64,000 nucleotides of DNA. Origin: an uncultured Oligoflexia bacterium. GTDB taxonomy: Bacteria; Bdellovibrionota; Bacteriovoracia; Bacteriovoracales; Bacteriovoracaceae. The notes under the pieces were generated by a model. It did no database searches. It was given only the letters and a program-made list of their open reading frames with translations, and was not told the DNA's origin. Below, piece by piece: positions 27,836-35,910 of the stretch. The stretch spans positions 62,001-126,000 of the forward strand of contig CAJXPQ010000006.1 in NCBI GenBank assembly GCA_913058265.1. The letters are read 5' to 3'. A program made the translations under genes and the position numbers. Within the stretch, counting starts at the first letter, position 1. Each line of letters begins with the position of its first letter.

Positions 27836-28654
27836 ATGACAATACAATCTCGCCTTAAAATTTTTGGTCAGCTTTTTTTAGCATTTCTACTGCTTGCTAC
27901 CGCATATTATTTTAGTTCCAGTTCTACTAAGCCCATAATCAATATCACAAAGCAAGATAGTGCATTAAATTTCAATGATAACCTCATTAATATTGTATCA
28001 GTGGGACAGTCTAGGCTATTAGCAGATTTATTGTGGATCACAACCTTACTTGAGTCTGACTTGGATCATTATAAGGGCAAAGATCTAAACTCTTGGATAT
28101 TCTTAAGATTCAGAAACATTATTACTCTTGATCCTAACTTCAATCGAGCATACCGCTTTGGTGGCCAATACTTAAGTATAATAAAAGATGATCTATACGG
28201 TGCTAAGTATATTTTTGAAAAAGGTTTAGCGATCTTTCCAAATGATCATGAACTTATCAAGTATGCTGCTTTCCTTTATGCATTTGAATTAAGAGATAAT
28301 GAAAGAGCATTAGAGCTCTACTCAAAGCTTAAGGGCTCAGACACGGCACCGAGATTTCTAAGTTCTTTAATTGCAAAGCTAAAATTTGGAATTCATAATG
28401 ACCTTGAAGTTATTTTACCAGTACTTCAAGAACTTTATGAACTTGAGAAAGATAATGGTCCTCTTAGATATAAATTGAAGAAAGATATTTATGCCGTTAA
28501 AGCTCAAATAGATATTGAATGCTTAAACTTAAAAAAATCTAATTGTTCTAAACTTGATGCCAACGGTGATCCTTACTTGGTCAAAGACGGCAGTTACAAA
28601 AGCGCTAGTCCTTTTAAACCCTATATTGGTTTAAAGCTGCGTAATAATCAATAA
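27836..28654 (+). CDS. TPR-like membrane-anchored protein in the pilus region
   Basis: A 272-residue protein with a single N-terminal hydrophobic helix (FGQLFLAFLLLATAYYF) that could anchor it or act as an uncleaved signal. The rest is helical with TPR-like repeats (FNRAYRFGGQYLSIIKDDLY, AKYIFEKGLAIFPNDHEL, ERALELYSKLKG). A CLNLKKSNC pair near the C-terminus suggests a disulfide, consistent with a periplasmic location. It is divergent from pilH and its last codons overlap the minor prepilin gene, read convergently, by 7 nt. A role comparable to Myxococcus PilG is possible by position but unproven. Confidence 0.8.
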   Translation: MTIQSRLKIFGQLFLAFLLLATAYYFSSSSTKPIINITKQDSALNFNDNLINIVSVGQSRLLADLLWITTLLESDLDHYKGKDLNSWIFLRFRNIITLDPNFNRAYRFGGQYLSIIKDDLYGAKYIFEKGLAIFPNDHELIKYAAFLYAFELRDNERALELYSKLKGSDTAPRFLSSLIAKLKFGIHNDLEVILPVLQELYELEKDNGPLRYKLKKDIYAVKAQIDIECLNLKKSNCSKLDANGDPYLVKDGSYKSASPFKPYIGLKLRNNQ

Positions 28655-29301
28655 CCTGTTCTTATAATTCGAATTTGTTTTAGATGATTAATGCTCATAA
28701 GTGATGATTGGGTTGGCGTGGAAAACTCTTTATGAATATATCCAGCAGAGACAACAGAGAAAGCCTGCGTATCATTACTATTCATATCACCCAGCCCTTC
28801 CTCCATGGTCAAACTATTGGTAGCGGTTGTTTCATCTAGTGCATTACTTGAATTGATAACACCAGAACTAAAAATTGCAAGAGAATTTACAATTACGCTT
28901 CCAGTACCTATTGTAGCAAGGTAGTAGGATCTATCTATCTCAGGAGCAAGTAATCGAGGGCAATCACCTGGCGCAAGCCCATTTTGATTTGCCTGAGCAT
29001 AGGCAGAAGCACTTATGGCGGATGTGATAGTCGGAAATCCAATAGCATAATATCGCTTCACATCATCTACAGGTTGAAAACCCATGTCTTGAAGACAATT
29101 TGAATAAATTCCAAACTCACTATAGAAAGTATTTTGAACAGAATAAACACCTGCTAATTGAATCTTTGCCTCAACTGATCTGGCCTTGGCTTGATACTGT
29201 GAAAAATAGGTTGCTGATACAGCAGAGAGAATACCTATAATAGATATAACAATCATAAGTTCAACAAGGGTAAATCCGTGATTATTTTTAATTTTCATCA
29301 T
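28648..29301 (-). CDS. Type IV prepilin paralogue (second pilin)
   Basis: A 217-residue prepilin with a short leader ending NNHG, then [19 protein letters not shown], including the conserved Glu at mature position 5. The region after the helix closely parallels PilA ([33 protein letters not shown]), so the two arose by duplication. Paired cysteines (SNCL and GDCP) could form the pilin disulfide. It lies downstream of pilA beyond a strong terminator, so it may be expressed less and act as a minor pilin. The two adjacent start codons are equivalent for function. Confidence 0.92.
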   Translation of the reverse strand: MMKIKNNHGFTLVELMIVISIIGILSAVSATYFSQYQAKARSVEAKIQLAGVYSVQNTFYSEFGIYSNCLQDMGFQPVDDVKRYYAIGFPTITSAISASAYAQANQNGLAPGDCPRLLAPEIDRSYYLATIGTGSVIVNSLAIFSSGVINSSNALDETTATNSLTMEEGLGDMNSNDTQAFSVVSAGYIHKEFSTPTQSSLMSINHLKQIRIIRTGY

Positions 29302-29330
29302 CTACTACATTTAACATTATTTTTTTGATA

Positions 29331-29366
29331 AAAAAAAGCCCCTTCAAATGAAGAGGCCTTTTTTCT
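29331..29366 (-). terminator. Rho-independent terminator after pilA
   Basis: On the minus strand GGCCTCTTC, a short ATTT loop and GAAGGGGC are followed by a run of T residues. It separates pilA from the second pilin gene and would favour a high-level pilA-only mRNA. The A-rich flank on the other side makes it potentially bidirectional. Confidence 0.85.
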
Positions 29367-29384
29367 TTTAATCTTAATTATATA

Positions 29385-30026
29385 CTAGTAACCATTTCTT
29401 ACATTAGTGTATTTCTTATCTTGATTTACAACGATTAGAGCTTCATCAGTACCTGCTGTAGCAAAGTCAGCACTGACAATACCTGATGCTGCGATTGTAA
29501 ATGTTTGATTGTCTGCGTCTGACTGATCTCCCAAATCGGATCCAACGAGTCCAGCCGCATCTGCAGGAACAGTAGTTGCAATAGCAGAACCGTTACCTTT
29601 ACCAGCACCGAAAAAGGTAGTTACAGCAGGAGATATCCCTGTTGCTGGTGCAGCCGTAGTTGCATTATCCTCAGGACAACTAGCATCAAGAAGACCTTGA
29701 TTAATCGCACTACCATGAGCTGTTGTATTAATCGCTGCTGTTTGATTTATACCAATTGCGAAGTATCTATTTGCTCTTTCTTTATTCGGATCAAAGCCCA
29801 TGTATGGTAAACAATTTGAGTAAATACCAAAGTCACCATAGAAAGATTGTTCTGATGTGTAAGCTGCAGCTAATTGAATCTTAGCTTCTGACGTTTTTGC
29901 TTTCGCTTGGTACCTTTTAAAGTTAGGTACTGCAACAGCTGAAAGAATACCGATAATTGCAACAACGATCATTAGCTCCACTAACGTAAAGCCTGATTCG
30001 CCCATTTTGGGTTTTAAAGTTTTCAT
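29385..30026 (-). CDS. pilA: Major type IV pilin PilA
   Basis: The 213-residue prepilin has a short charged leader ([12 protein letters not shown]) cleaved before [19 protein letters not shown], with Glu5 conserved. The globular part is low in charge and Ala/Thr/Gly-rich ([20 protein letters not shown]), with a cysteine pair (SNCL, DASC). The ATG at 30026 is preferred because AGGAG lies 6 nt upstream, whereas the ATG at 30032 touches it. Its own promoter and terminator suggest it is expressed as a single abundant transcript. PilA is the main fibre subunit; type IV pili are known to be needed for prey entry in Bdellovibrio. Confidence 0.94.
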   Translation of the reverse strand: MKTLKPKMGESGFTLVELMIVVAIIGILSAVAVPNFKRYQAKAKTSEAKIQLAAAYTSEQSFYGDFGIYSNCLPYMGFDPNKERANRYFAIGINQTAAINTTAHGSAINQGLLDASCPEDNATTAAPATGISPAVTTFFGAGKGNGSAIATTVPADAAGLVGSDLGDQSDADNQTFTIAASGIVSADFATAGTDEALIVVNQDKKYTNVRNGY

Positions 30027-30116
30027 GTTCATCTCCTGTTCTAAACGTTAAGAGTTTAGAAATTTAAATTTAACTTAAAGCGACCTGCCATTAAGAGACA
30101 GAGACTTCATAGCTTT

Positions 30117-30122
30117 ATTATA
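30117..30122 (-). promoter_or_regulatory. Putative -10 element of the pilA promoter
   Basis: A consensus TATAAT on the minus strand, about 90 nt before the pilA start, without a convincing -35. The implied leader of roughly 80 nt contains a small hairpin (CTAAAC, 7-nt loop, GTTTAG) directly before the ribosome-binding site. No sigma-54 -24/-12 GG-GC signature is visible in the 180-nt intergenic space. Confidence 0.4.
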
Positions 30123-30215
30123 ATTCCATTCACTATATTTTCGTCATAAATCGTTAAATTATTTAGTAAATCTTTGTATTTCAGTCAAATAATTAAATAA
30201 AACAAGCACTTGCAG

Positions 30216-31436
30216 TTAAGCTCCACCGGCTGACATAAATATCGGTAAATACATGGCAATTAAGACTGTTCCGATAACTCCACCCAAACCGACAAGAATT
30301 AGAGGCTCTATCATCTTAGTGAGGTTATCGATGAGCTCTTCAGTTTCTTGTTCAAAAACATCTGCAACCTTAATAAGCATATCATCCAAGTTACCGGTGG
30401 ACTCACCAACTTTAATCATTTGATTAATTAGAGGTGGAAAGTACTTTATTCTACCAAGGGGTTCTGTTATTGATTTACCTTTAATGACGGCTTCTTTAAC
30501 ACCATTCATATCTTTAGCAATTTGAGTATTGTCTAGAGTTTCAATACATATATCTAGTGAATCAATTAGCGGAACCCCAGCACCTAACATCGTGGATAGT
30601 GTTCTTGAGAAACCAGATAATCCCCCCTTAATAATAATTCCACCAAAGAGCGGCGTAGTCATAACCCAACGGTCCCATTGAATCTTTCCTTGTTTGGTCT
30701 TAATATAATTGAGGAAAAACATTAATCCACCAAAAACAACAGGTATCATTAGCAAGGTGTATTCTTGAAAGAAGTTAGAAACATTTATGACAAACTGAGT
30801 GACCGCAGGAATCTCCTGACCACCCTCCTTTAGCATCCCAACAAATTGAGGAACGACAAAGTACATTAATCCCCAAGTAACAAGTACACCAATAACTAAA
30901 ACGATTGTTGGATATGTCATGGCCCCTTTAATCTTCTTTTTAATATTCTCTTGTTTCTCCATAAATTCACTGAGTTTATTTAAGATATCATCGAGAATAC
31001 CTGCCGCTTCACCTGCCTTAACAAGGGAAGTATAGAGCTTATTAAAACCCTTCTGCGACAACATGGAATCATGTAAGGATTTACCAGAACCAATACCGTC
31101 CAGAACTCCCCTAATACTTATTTTAAGAGAAGGGTTTGGCTCTTGCTTTGCCAACATCTCCAGACTTTCAAGAATAGGCACACCTGCATTTATTAAGATT
31201 GAAAACTGCTTAGTAAATCGATTCAACTCAACCATTCCAAATGGTTTTAGTATTCCTTTCTCAACAAGAAATACTCCGAGGTCAACATCTAAGACACTTG
31301 GTGCTGTTATTTTTTTTGCTCTTATTCCCTGCCTTCGAAGTATCCGCTTAACATGACGAACGTCTTTACCTTCTATTTCACCGTCGACTTTTCTACCTTC
31401 AGCATTTACACCTTCGTATTTAAATTTACCTGCCAT
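30216..31436 (-). CDS. pilC: Type IV pilus inner-membrane platform protein PilC
   Basis: A 406-residue GspF-family polytopic protein that couples the PilB and PilT motors to the growing fibre. It contains two copies of the T2SSF domain (RFTKQFSILINAGVPILESL near 95 and GFSRTLSTMLGAGVPLIDSL near 280), each with the hallmark LxxAGxPLxxxL pattern, and a C-terminal membrane segment (MIEPLILVGLGGVIGTVLIA). It lies 17 nt downstream of pilT in a pilB-pilT-pilC operon. Confidence 0.96.
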   Translation of the reverse strand: MAGKFKYEGVNAEGRKVDGEIEGKDVRHVKRILRRQGIRAKKITAPSVLDVDLGVFLVEKGILKPFGMVELNRFTKQFSILINAGVPILESLEMLAKQEPNPSLKISIRGVLDGIGSGKSLHDSMLSQKGFNKLYTSLVKAGEAAGILDDILNKLSEFMEKQENIKKKIKGAMTYPTIVLVIGVLVTWGLMYFVVPQFVGMLKEGGQEIPAVTQFVINVSNFFQEYTLLMIPVVFGGLMFFLNYIKTKQGKIQWDRWVMTTPLFGGIIIKGGLSGFSRTLSTMLGAGVPLIDSLDICIETLDNTQIAKDMNGVKEAVIKGKSITEPLGRIKYFPPLINQMIKVGESTGNLDDMLIKVADVFEQETEELIDNLTKMIEPLILVGLGGVIGTVLIAMYLPIFMSAGGA

Positions 31437-31453
31437 AATTAAACCTTATGATC

Positions 31454-32572
31454 CTATACCTTAATTCCAAGCATTTTCGCAAGTTCCTCTGGATTGTTAG
31501 AGAATGACATCGCATCCTCCGCCGTAATTAAACCTGAATCGAGCGCTTTTTTAATAGACTGATTCATAGTAACCATACTTGTGACCTCTTGATTTATTTG
31601 CATTTGAGAATAAACTTGATGCAACTTATCCTCTCTAATTAAATTTCTAATTGCTGGTGTTACACGCAAGATTTCTTGACACAAAACTCGCCCCCCACCT
31701 TTTTTTGGAAGTAGTTGTTGAGCGACAACCCCCTGAAGAACAAATGAGAGTAATGTTCTTACAGGGTCTTGCTGATCCGCAGGAAATACATTTATAATCC
31801 TCGAAATTGTTTGAATGGTAGAGTTTGTATGGAGTGTTCCAAAAACAAGGTGGCCCGTTTCTGCAATCTCAAGAGCGGCCTCAATTGTAATAACATCCCT
31901 AAGTTCTCCGACTAAGACGATATCTGGATCTTGCCTCAAGAGAGAACGAAGGCCATTTGAAAACGACAAGGTATCAACACCAATTTCTCTTTGATTTACT
32001 ATACTCGTTTTATGGCTGTGCATAAACTCGACAGGGTCTTCTAAAGTAATAATATGTCCCGGCATAGTTGAATTTAATCTATCAATAATAGAAGCAAGAG
32101 TCGTAGACTTCCCGGACCCAGTAGGACCAGTAACTAACATCAGTCCATTTGATACATCCGTCATCTCCAGTAGAACCTTTGGTAATCCAAGAGAATCGAA
32201 ATCTGGAACTTGACTAGGTATTTGTCTAAAGACAGCTGCGACAGCTCCCTTAGAGTAAAAGCAATTTGCTCTAAACCTTGCGAGTCCCTTTACTCCGAAT
32301 GAAAAATCAAGCTCTAAGTTCTTTTCAAGTTCACTTCTTTGAGACTCTGTGAGGATTTGATAGATCAGTCTTTTAGTGTCATCAGCATTTAACGGTGGAA
32401 TTTTAACCCTTACTATTTCACCTGAGATTCTCATTCCTGGAGCAGAAGCAATTGTTATATGTAAATCAGAAGCTCCATTATCCACCATAACTTTAAAAAG
32501 TTGTTGAATTTGAATGTTACCAACACCTGCCTTAGTAGTCCGTGTGGTTTTAGTACTGCCTTGATTACTCAT
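31454..32572 (-). CDS. pilT: Type IV pilus retraction ATPase PilT
   Basis: A 372-residue hexameric AAA-like ATPase that depolymerises the pilus. Motifs in order: N-terminal PAS-like domain (LFKVMVDNGASDLHITIASA), Walker A TGPTGSGKSTTLAS, Asp box ITLEDPVEFMHSHK, Walker B DIVLVGELRD, and His box ETGHLVFGTLHTNS. The C-terminal part carries an AIRNLIREDK-type segment typical of PilT. It starts 9 nt after pilB ends. Confidence 0.96.
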   Translation of the reverse strand: MSNQGSTKTTRTTKAGVGNIQIQQLFKVMVDNGASDLHITIASAPGMRISGEIVRVKIPPLNADDTKRLIYQILTESQRSELEKNLELDFSFGVKGLARFRANCFYSKGAVAAVFRQIPSQVPDFDSLGLPKVLLEMTDVSNGLMLVTGPTGSGKSTTLASIIDRLNSTMPGHIITLEDPVEFMHSHKTSIVNQREIGVDTLSFSNGLRSLLRQDPDIVLVGELRDVITIEAALEIAETGHLVFGTLHTNSTIQTISRIINVFPADQQDPVRTLLSFVLQGVVAQQLLPKKGGGRVLCQEILRVTPAIRNLIREDKLHQVYSQMQINQEVTSMVTMNQSIKKALDSGLITAEDAMSFSNNPEELAKMLGIKV

Positions 32573-32581
32573 AATCTATCC

Positions 32582-34255
32582 TTAGTCACTATCAGAAGCT
32601 GAATTTGCTAATGCTTCTTCTAAAGTTGTTAATCCCTGTGCAACTTTGGTAAGTGCACACATTCTTAAACTTTTCATTCCATCTTTTATCGCTTGTGCCT
32701 TAATTTCATCTGTCGTTGCTTCTTTAATAATCAAATCCTTCACTCTTTGAGTCATATCAAGAACTTCATAAATTGCAACTCTTCCCTTATAGCCAGTTCC
32801 ACCGCAAGCTTCGCAACCTGCACCCTGATAAACTTTTATCTTAGATGCAGATCCAGGAGCAAACCCCATAGAAATCAGTTGATCTGTTTCTACTCGGACT
32901 AGCTCTCTACAGTTGATACATATTTTTCGACAAAGCCTTTGCGCCACAACACAATTTAGTGCAGCAACAACTAAGAAAGCCTCAATCCCCATATTAATAA
33001 GTCTTGTAACCGTACTCGCTGAATCGTTTGTATGAAGTGTCGACAAAACCATATGCCCAGTAAGTGCTGCTTCAACTGCAATCTCACCAACTTCAACATC
33101 CCTAATCTCACCAACCATTATAATATCTGGATCTTGTCTTAGAAAGGCCTTCAGACTTGATGAGAAAGTAAGTCCAACTTCCTTCCTAACATTAACTTGG
33201 TTAATTCCTTCCAAGTTAAATTCACATGGATCTTCTGCTGTAGATATATTTGTGTCTTCTTTGTTAAGCTCAGATAGAGCAGAGTATAGTGTTGTCGTTT
33301 TCCCGGATCCTGTTGGACCGGTCACCAGAACCATACCATATGGCTGATAGATCCCCTTCTTAAACACCTCAATTTGCCGAGGTTCAAAACCAAGCTTAGT
33401 CATATCAAGCTGAAGGTTCGATTGGTCTAATAGTCTTAGAACTATTTTTTCACCGAAAAGTGTAGGTAGAGAAGAAACCCTATAATCAATAGGTTTACCA
33501 CCGATGGATAGCTTTATTCTTCCATCCTGCGGCTTTCTTTTTTCTGAAATATCCATAGATGCCATAATTTTTAATCTTGATATAACAGGTGCCATAAGTG
33601 ATTTGGGTGGCTGAGCAACTTGAATAAGTGAGCCATCCAACCTAAACCTTACTCTAAATATTTTCTCGTATGGTTCACAATGTATATCTGAAACATTTTT
33701 AACAAATGCCTCGGCCAAAATTCTATTAACAAACGTAACTACATCTTGCCCAATATCTTCGGCCTTGATATCTTGTTCGGCTTCTTCATTACCTTTAATC
33801 TCAAATACAGTACCAACAAGCTCCTCAACAGAGTCCTCAACATTACTAAAAAGTTTCATCCATGAGGAAATATTAGTTAGTATAAACTCTACCGGTTTTT
33901 TAAGTTCTCCACCCAGCACAGCTGCTGCGCCATCAACAACGGTTGGGTCAAATGTGGCCAGTGTAACTTTCGTTTGGGTAACTTGAATTGGTATCGCCCT
34001 ATATTTAAGAATACTTTTTTTCCGCAAAGATTTAATCGTATCCTTTGCAACTTTAGCATTCTTCAGGTCAATGAAAGATATATTATATTTACCTGCAACT
34101 AATTTAGCGAACTTATTTTCATCAAAGTGAGGCATATCAAGAAGTTCAAACTCACCAACGTCATCCTCATCCTTATTCATCATAAGACGTCGCACCTCTT
34201 TCAAGGTTGCAATACCATTTTCAGTCAATAACTTAATGAACTCGGATCTAACCAT
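32582..34255 (-). CDS. pilB: Type IV pilus extension ATPase PilB
   Basis: A 557-residue GspE-family ATPase that powers pilus assembly. It has the N-terminal GspE domain (FIDLKNAKVAKDTIKSLR), the catalytic core with Walker A TGPTGSGKTTTLYS, Asp box STAEDPCEFN, Walker B DIIMVGEIRD and His box ALTGHMVLSTLHTNDSA, then the zinc-binding cysteines CINC and CEACGGTG. It is the first gene of pilB-pilT-pilC and follows the ribF-aroE fusion by 47 nt. Confidence 0.97.
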   Translation of the reverse strand: MVRSEFIKLLTENGIATLKEVRRLMMNKDEDDVGEFELLDMPHFDENKFAKLVAGKYNISFIDLKNAKVAKDTIKSLRKKSILKYRAIPIQVTQTKVTLATFDPTVVDGAAAVLGGELKKPVEFILTNISSWMKLFSNVEDSVEELVGTVFEIKGNEEAEQDIKAEDIGQDVVTFVNRILAEAFVKNVSDIHCEPYEKIFRVRFRLDGSLIQVAQPPKSLMAPVISRLKIMASMDISEKRKPQDGRIKLSIGGKPIDYRVSSLPTLFGEKIVLRLLDQSNLQLDMTKLGFEPRQIEVFKKGIYQPYGMVLVTGPTGSGKTTTLYSALSELNKEDTNISTAEDPCEFNLEGINQVNVRKEVGLTFSSSLKAFLRQDPDIIMVGEIRDVEVGEIAVEAALTGHMVLSTLHTNDSASTVTRLINMGIEAFLVVAALNCVVAQRLCRKICINCRELVRVETDQLISMGFAPGSASKIKVYQGAGCEACGGTGYKGRVAIYEVLDMTQRVKDLIIKEATTDEIKAQAIKDGMKSLRMCALTKVAQGLTTLEEALANSASDSD

Positions 34256-34302
34256 ATTTTTAACTTCCTATGGCTAACATATCGGAATTTCTATACGAAA
34301 TT

Positions 34303-35910
34303 TTAAGGTCTTTCTAAATTCCAGAAACTTAGGGCATATTTTGCTTGAAGCTCTAACATTTCGAGTCCGTCTTGATACCTAACGGCCGTATTCTTAAATA
34401 GTTGACGGTGAGGCTCAAAGTTATAGTTTAAGTCCCAGAAATCATAACTTCCCTTACCAGCACTAGCTATAATAAAATCTCTAGAGCAAGAGTTTATAAC
34501 CAAAAGTCCTTCAGGTTTTCTACCAATTAGTTGATTCAGCATATCAAGATTACCAAGTCTTCGTGAAAGTACTTCAACTTTTATATCAAGATTATTAAGA
34601 AGACTTATCAACAACTCAGACATTGCACCATCCCCCAAAATAATAATACGATCAATATTGTCGGCCAAGTACTTTTGAAGTAATTCCTCCATTGCTAATT
34701 TATCTGTATTAGCGCCCTTAATTTCCTCATCAAAAATTAAAGTATTGATCATAGATAGGCTTGGATCGATTTTAATAACATCCTCTATATAATACTTTTT
34801 AAATGGGGCGGTTATACTAACTCCATTATACTTTCCTGCAAGTTGCTTTAAGCTAGGCAACTCACTAGGCTCAACATCGATGAGATCGTATTGTATTGAA
34901 TATCCTAGTAGTTTCTCATACGCTACTTGAGACTTTGAGTGTGATATATTTTGTCCAATGAGTGCGAGTTGTATTTTCGACTTACATCTAAAGAACTCTT
35001 TTGTTAATTCAACATCTCTCATTATTTGATTTAGTAGATCCTTCTTTGTATCAAATTTCTTCTCTTCACGAACCTTTTTCAAGAACTTTACATCAATCTC
35101 TTTTGCATACAGATCCTCAGCATAGTTTAATAAATGAGTCTCAATAGATACGCAATTTTTCTCAGACACGGTGGGGTTAACTCCAATATTGGTAACTCCT
35201 TCAACGACTATACCCTCGATTACCACCTCTGTTATATATACTCCAAAGGGTGGGATCATTTGAATATTTGAAATCGTTAAGTTAGCTGTTGGGACAAGCT
35301 CTTTTCCACCTATACCTCGCCCTTGTTCAACAGTACTTTTTATGGAAAAGTCACGCCCAAGTAGTTTTTTTATAAGTAAGAAGTCAGATCCCTTAGATAT
35401 CTCATCTCGGATCATTGTAGAGGATATAACACCGTACTCATTAGAAAATGATTCTTCCTGCTGTATCTGGATAGACATATTTTTAATTTTTTTATTAAGG
35501 AATTCTTTTGAGTTTTGTTTACCCTTTCCTAGCCTAAAATCATGTCCTAAATATATAAGCTTAAGCTTCTCTATTGAAAGAATATTATTATCTATAAAGT
35601 CCTCAGCAGACATTTGTTGTAGCTGGATGTTAAAATCTAGCTCTACAATTTTAACAATACCCAAACTATAAAGTAGTCCTTTCTTTTGCTCCTGACTTGT
35701 AATCAGAAACGGCTTCGGTCCATTAAAAAAAATATTTGGATGAGGGTTAAAGCTAATAAGCACTGGCATGAGTCCAAGACTTTCACACATCTTCACAAAG
35801 TTAGATATAAGCTCTTGATGGCCGAGATGTACACCATCGAAATTGCCAATAGCAATGCCAATGCTCTCATTAGAAATATTTAATTCGTTAATTTTCTCTA
35901 AATTCGTCAT
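34303..35910 (-). CDS. Fusion of bifunctional FAD synthetase/riboflavin kinase (RibF) with shikimate dehydrogenase-like domain (AroE)
   Basis: One 535-residue reading frame holds two complete enzymes. Residues 1-307 are RibF: FMN adenylyltransferase with GNFDGVHLGHQ (22-32) and SSTMIRDE, then riboflavin kinase with PTANL (207-211) and THLLNY. Residues 313-535 match AroE: ISHSKS (322-327, shikimate-binding serines), GVSITAPFK with catalytic Lys371, GANTD with catalytic Asp403, a nucleotide-binding loop ILGDGAMSE and the C-terminal DGLEMLELQA plus SFWN. AroE normally reads NVT where this has SIT, and GAGGA where this has GDGAM, so cofactor preference may differ. RibF makes FMN and FAD; AroE reduces 3-dehydroshikimate with NADPH. 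The start overlaps batD by 23 nt. Confidence 0.93.
   Translation of the reverse strand: MTNLEKINELNISNESIGIAIGNFDGVHLGHQELISNFVKMCESLGLMPVLISFNPHPNIFFNGPKPFLITSQEQKKGLLYSLGIVKIVELDFNIQLQQMSAEDFIDNNILSIEKLKLIYLGHDFRLGKGKQNSKEFLNKKIKNMSIQIQQEESFSNEYGVISSTMIRDEISKGSDFLLIKKLLGRDFSIKSTVEQGRGIGGKELVPTANLTISNIQMIPPFGVYITEVVIEGIVVEGVTNIGVNPTVSEKNCVSIETHLLNYAEDLYAKEIDVKFLKKVREEKKFDTKKDLLNQIMRDVELTKEFFRCKSKIQLALIGQNISHSKSQVAYEKLLGYSIQYDLIDVEPSELPSLKQLAGKYNGVSITAPFKKYYIEDVIKIDPSLSMINTLIFDEEIKGANTDKLAMEELLQKYLADNIDRIIILGDGAMSELLISLLNNLDIKVEVLSRRLGNLDMLNQLIGRKPEGLLVINSCSRDFIIASAGKGSYDFWDLNYNFEPHRQLFKNTAVRYQDGLEMLELQAKYALSFWNLERP

Noticed and set aside
30180-30215. Terminator after pilC
   Set aside because: The only stem (CAAG/CTTG) has four pairs and a two-base loop, too weak to call despite T-rich sequence after it.
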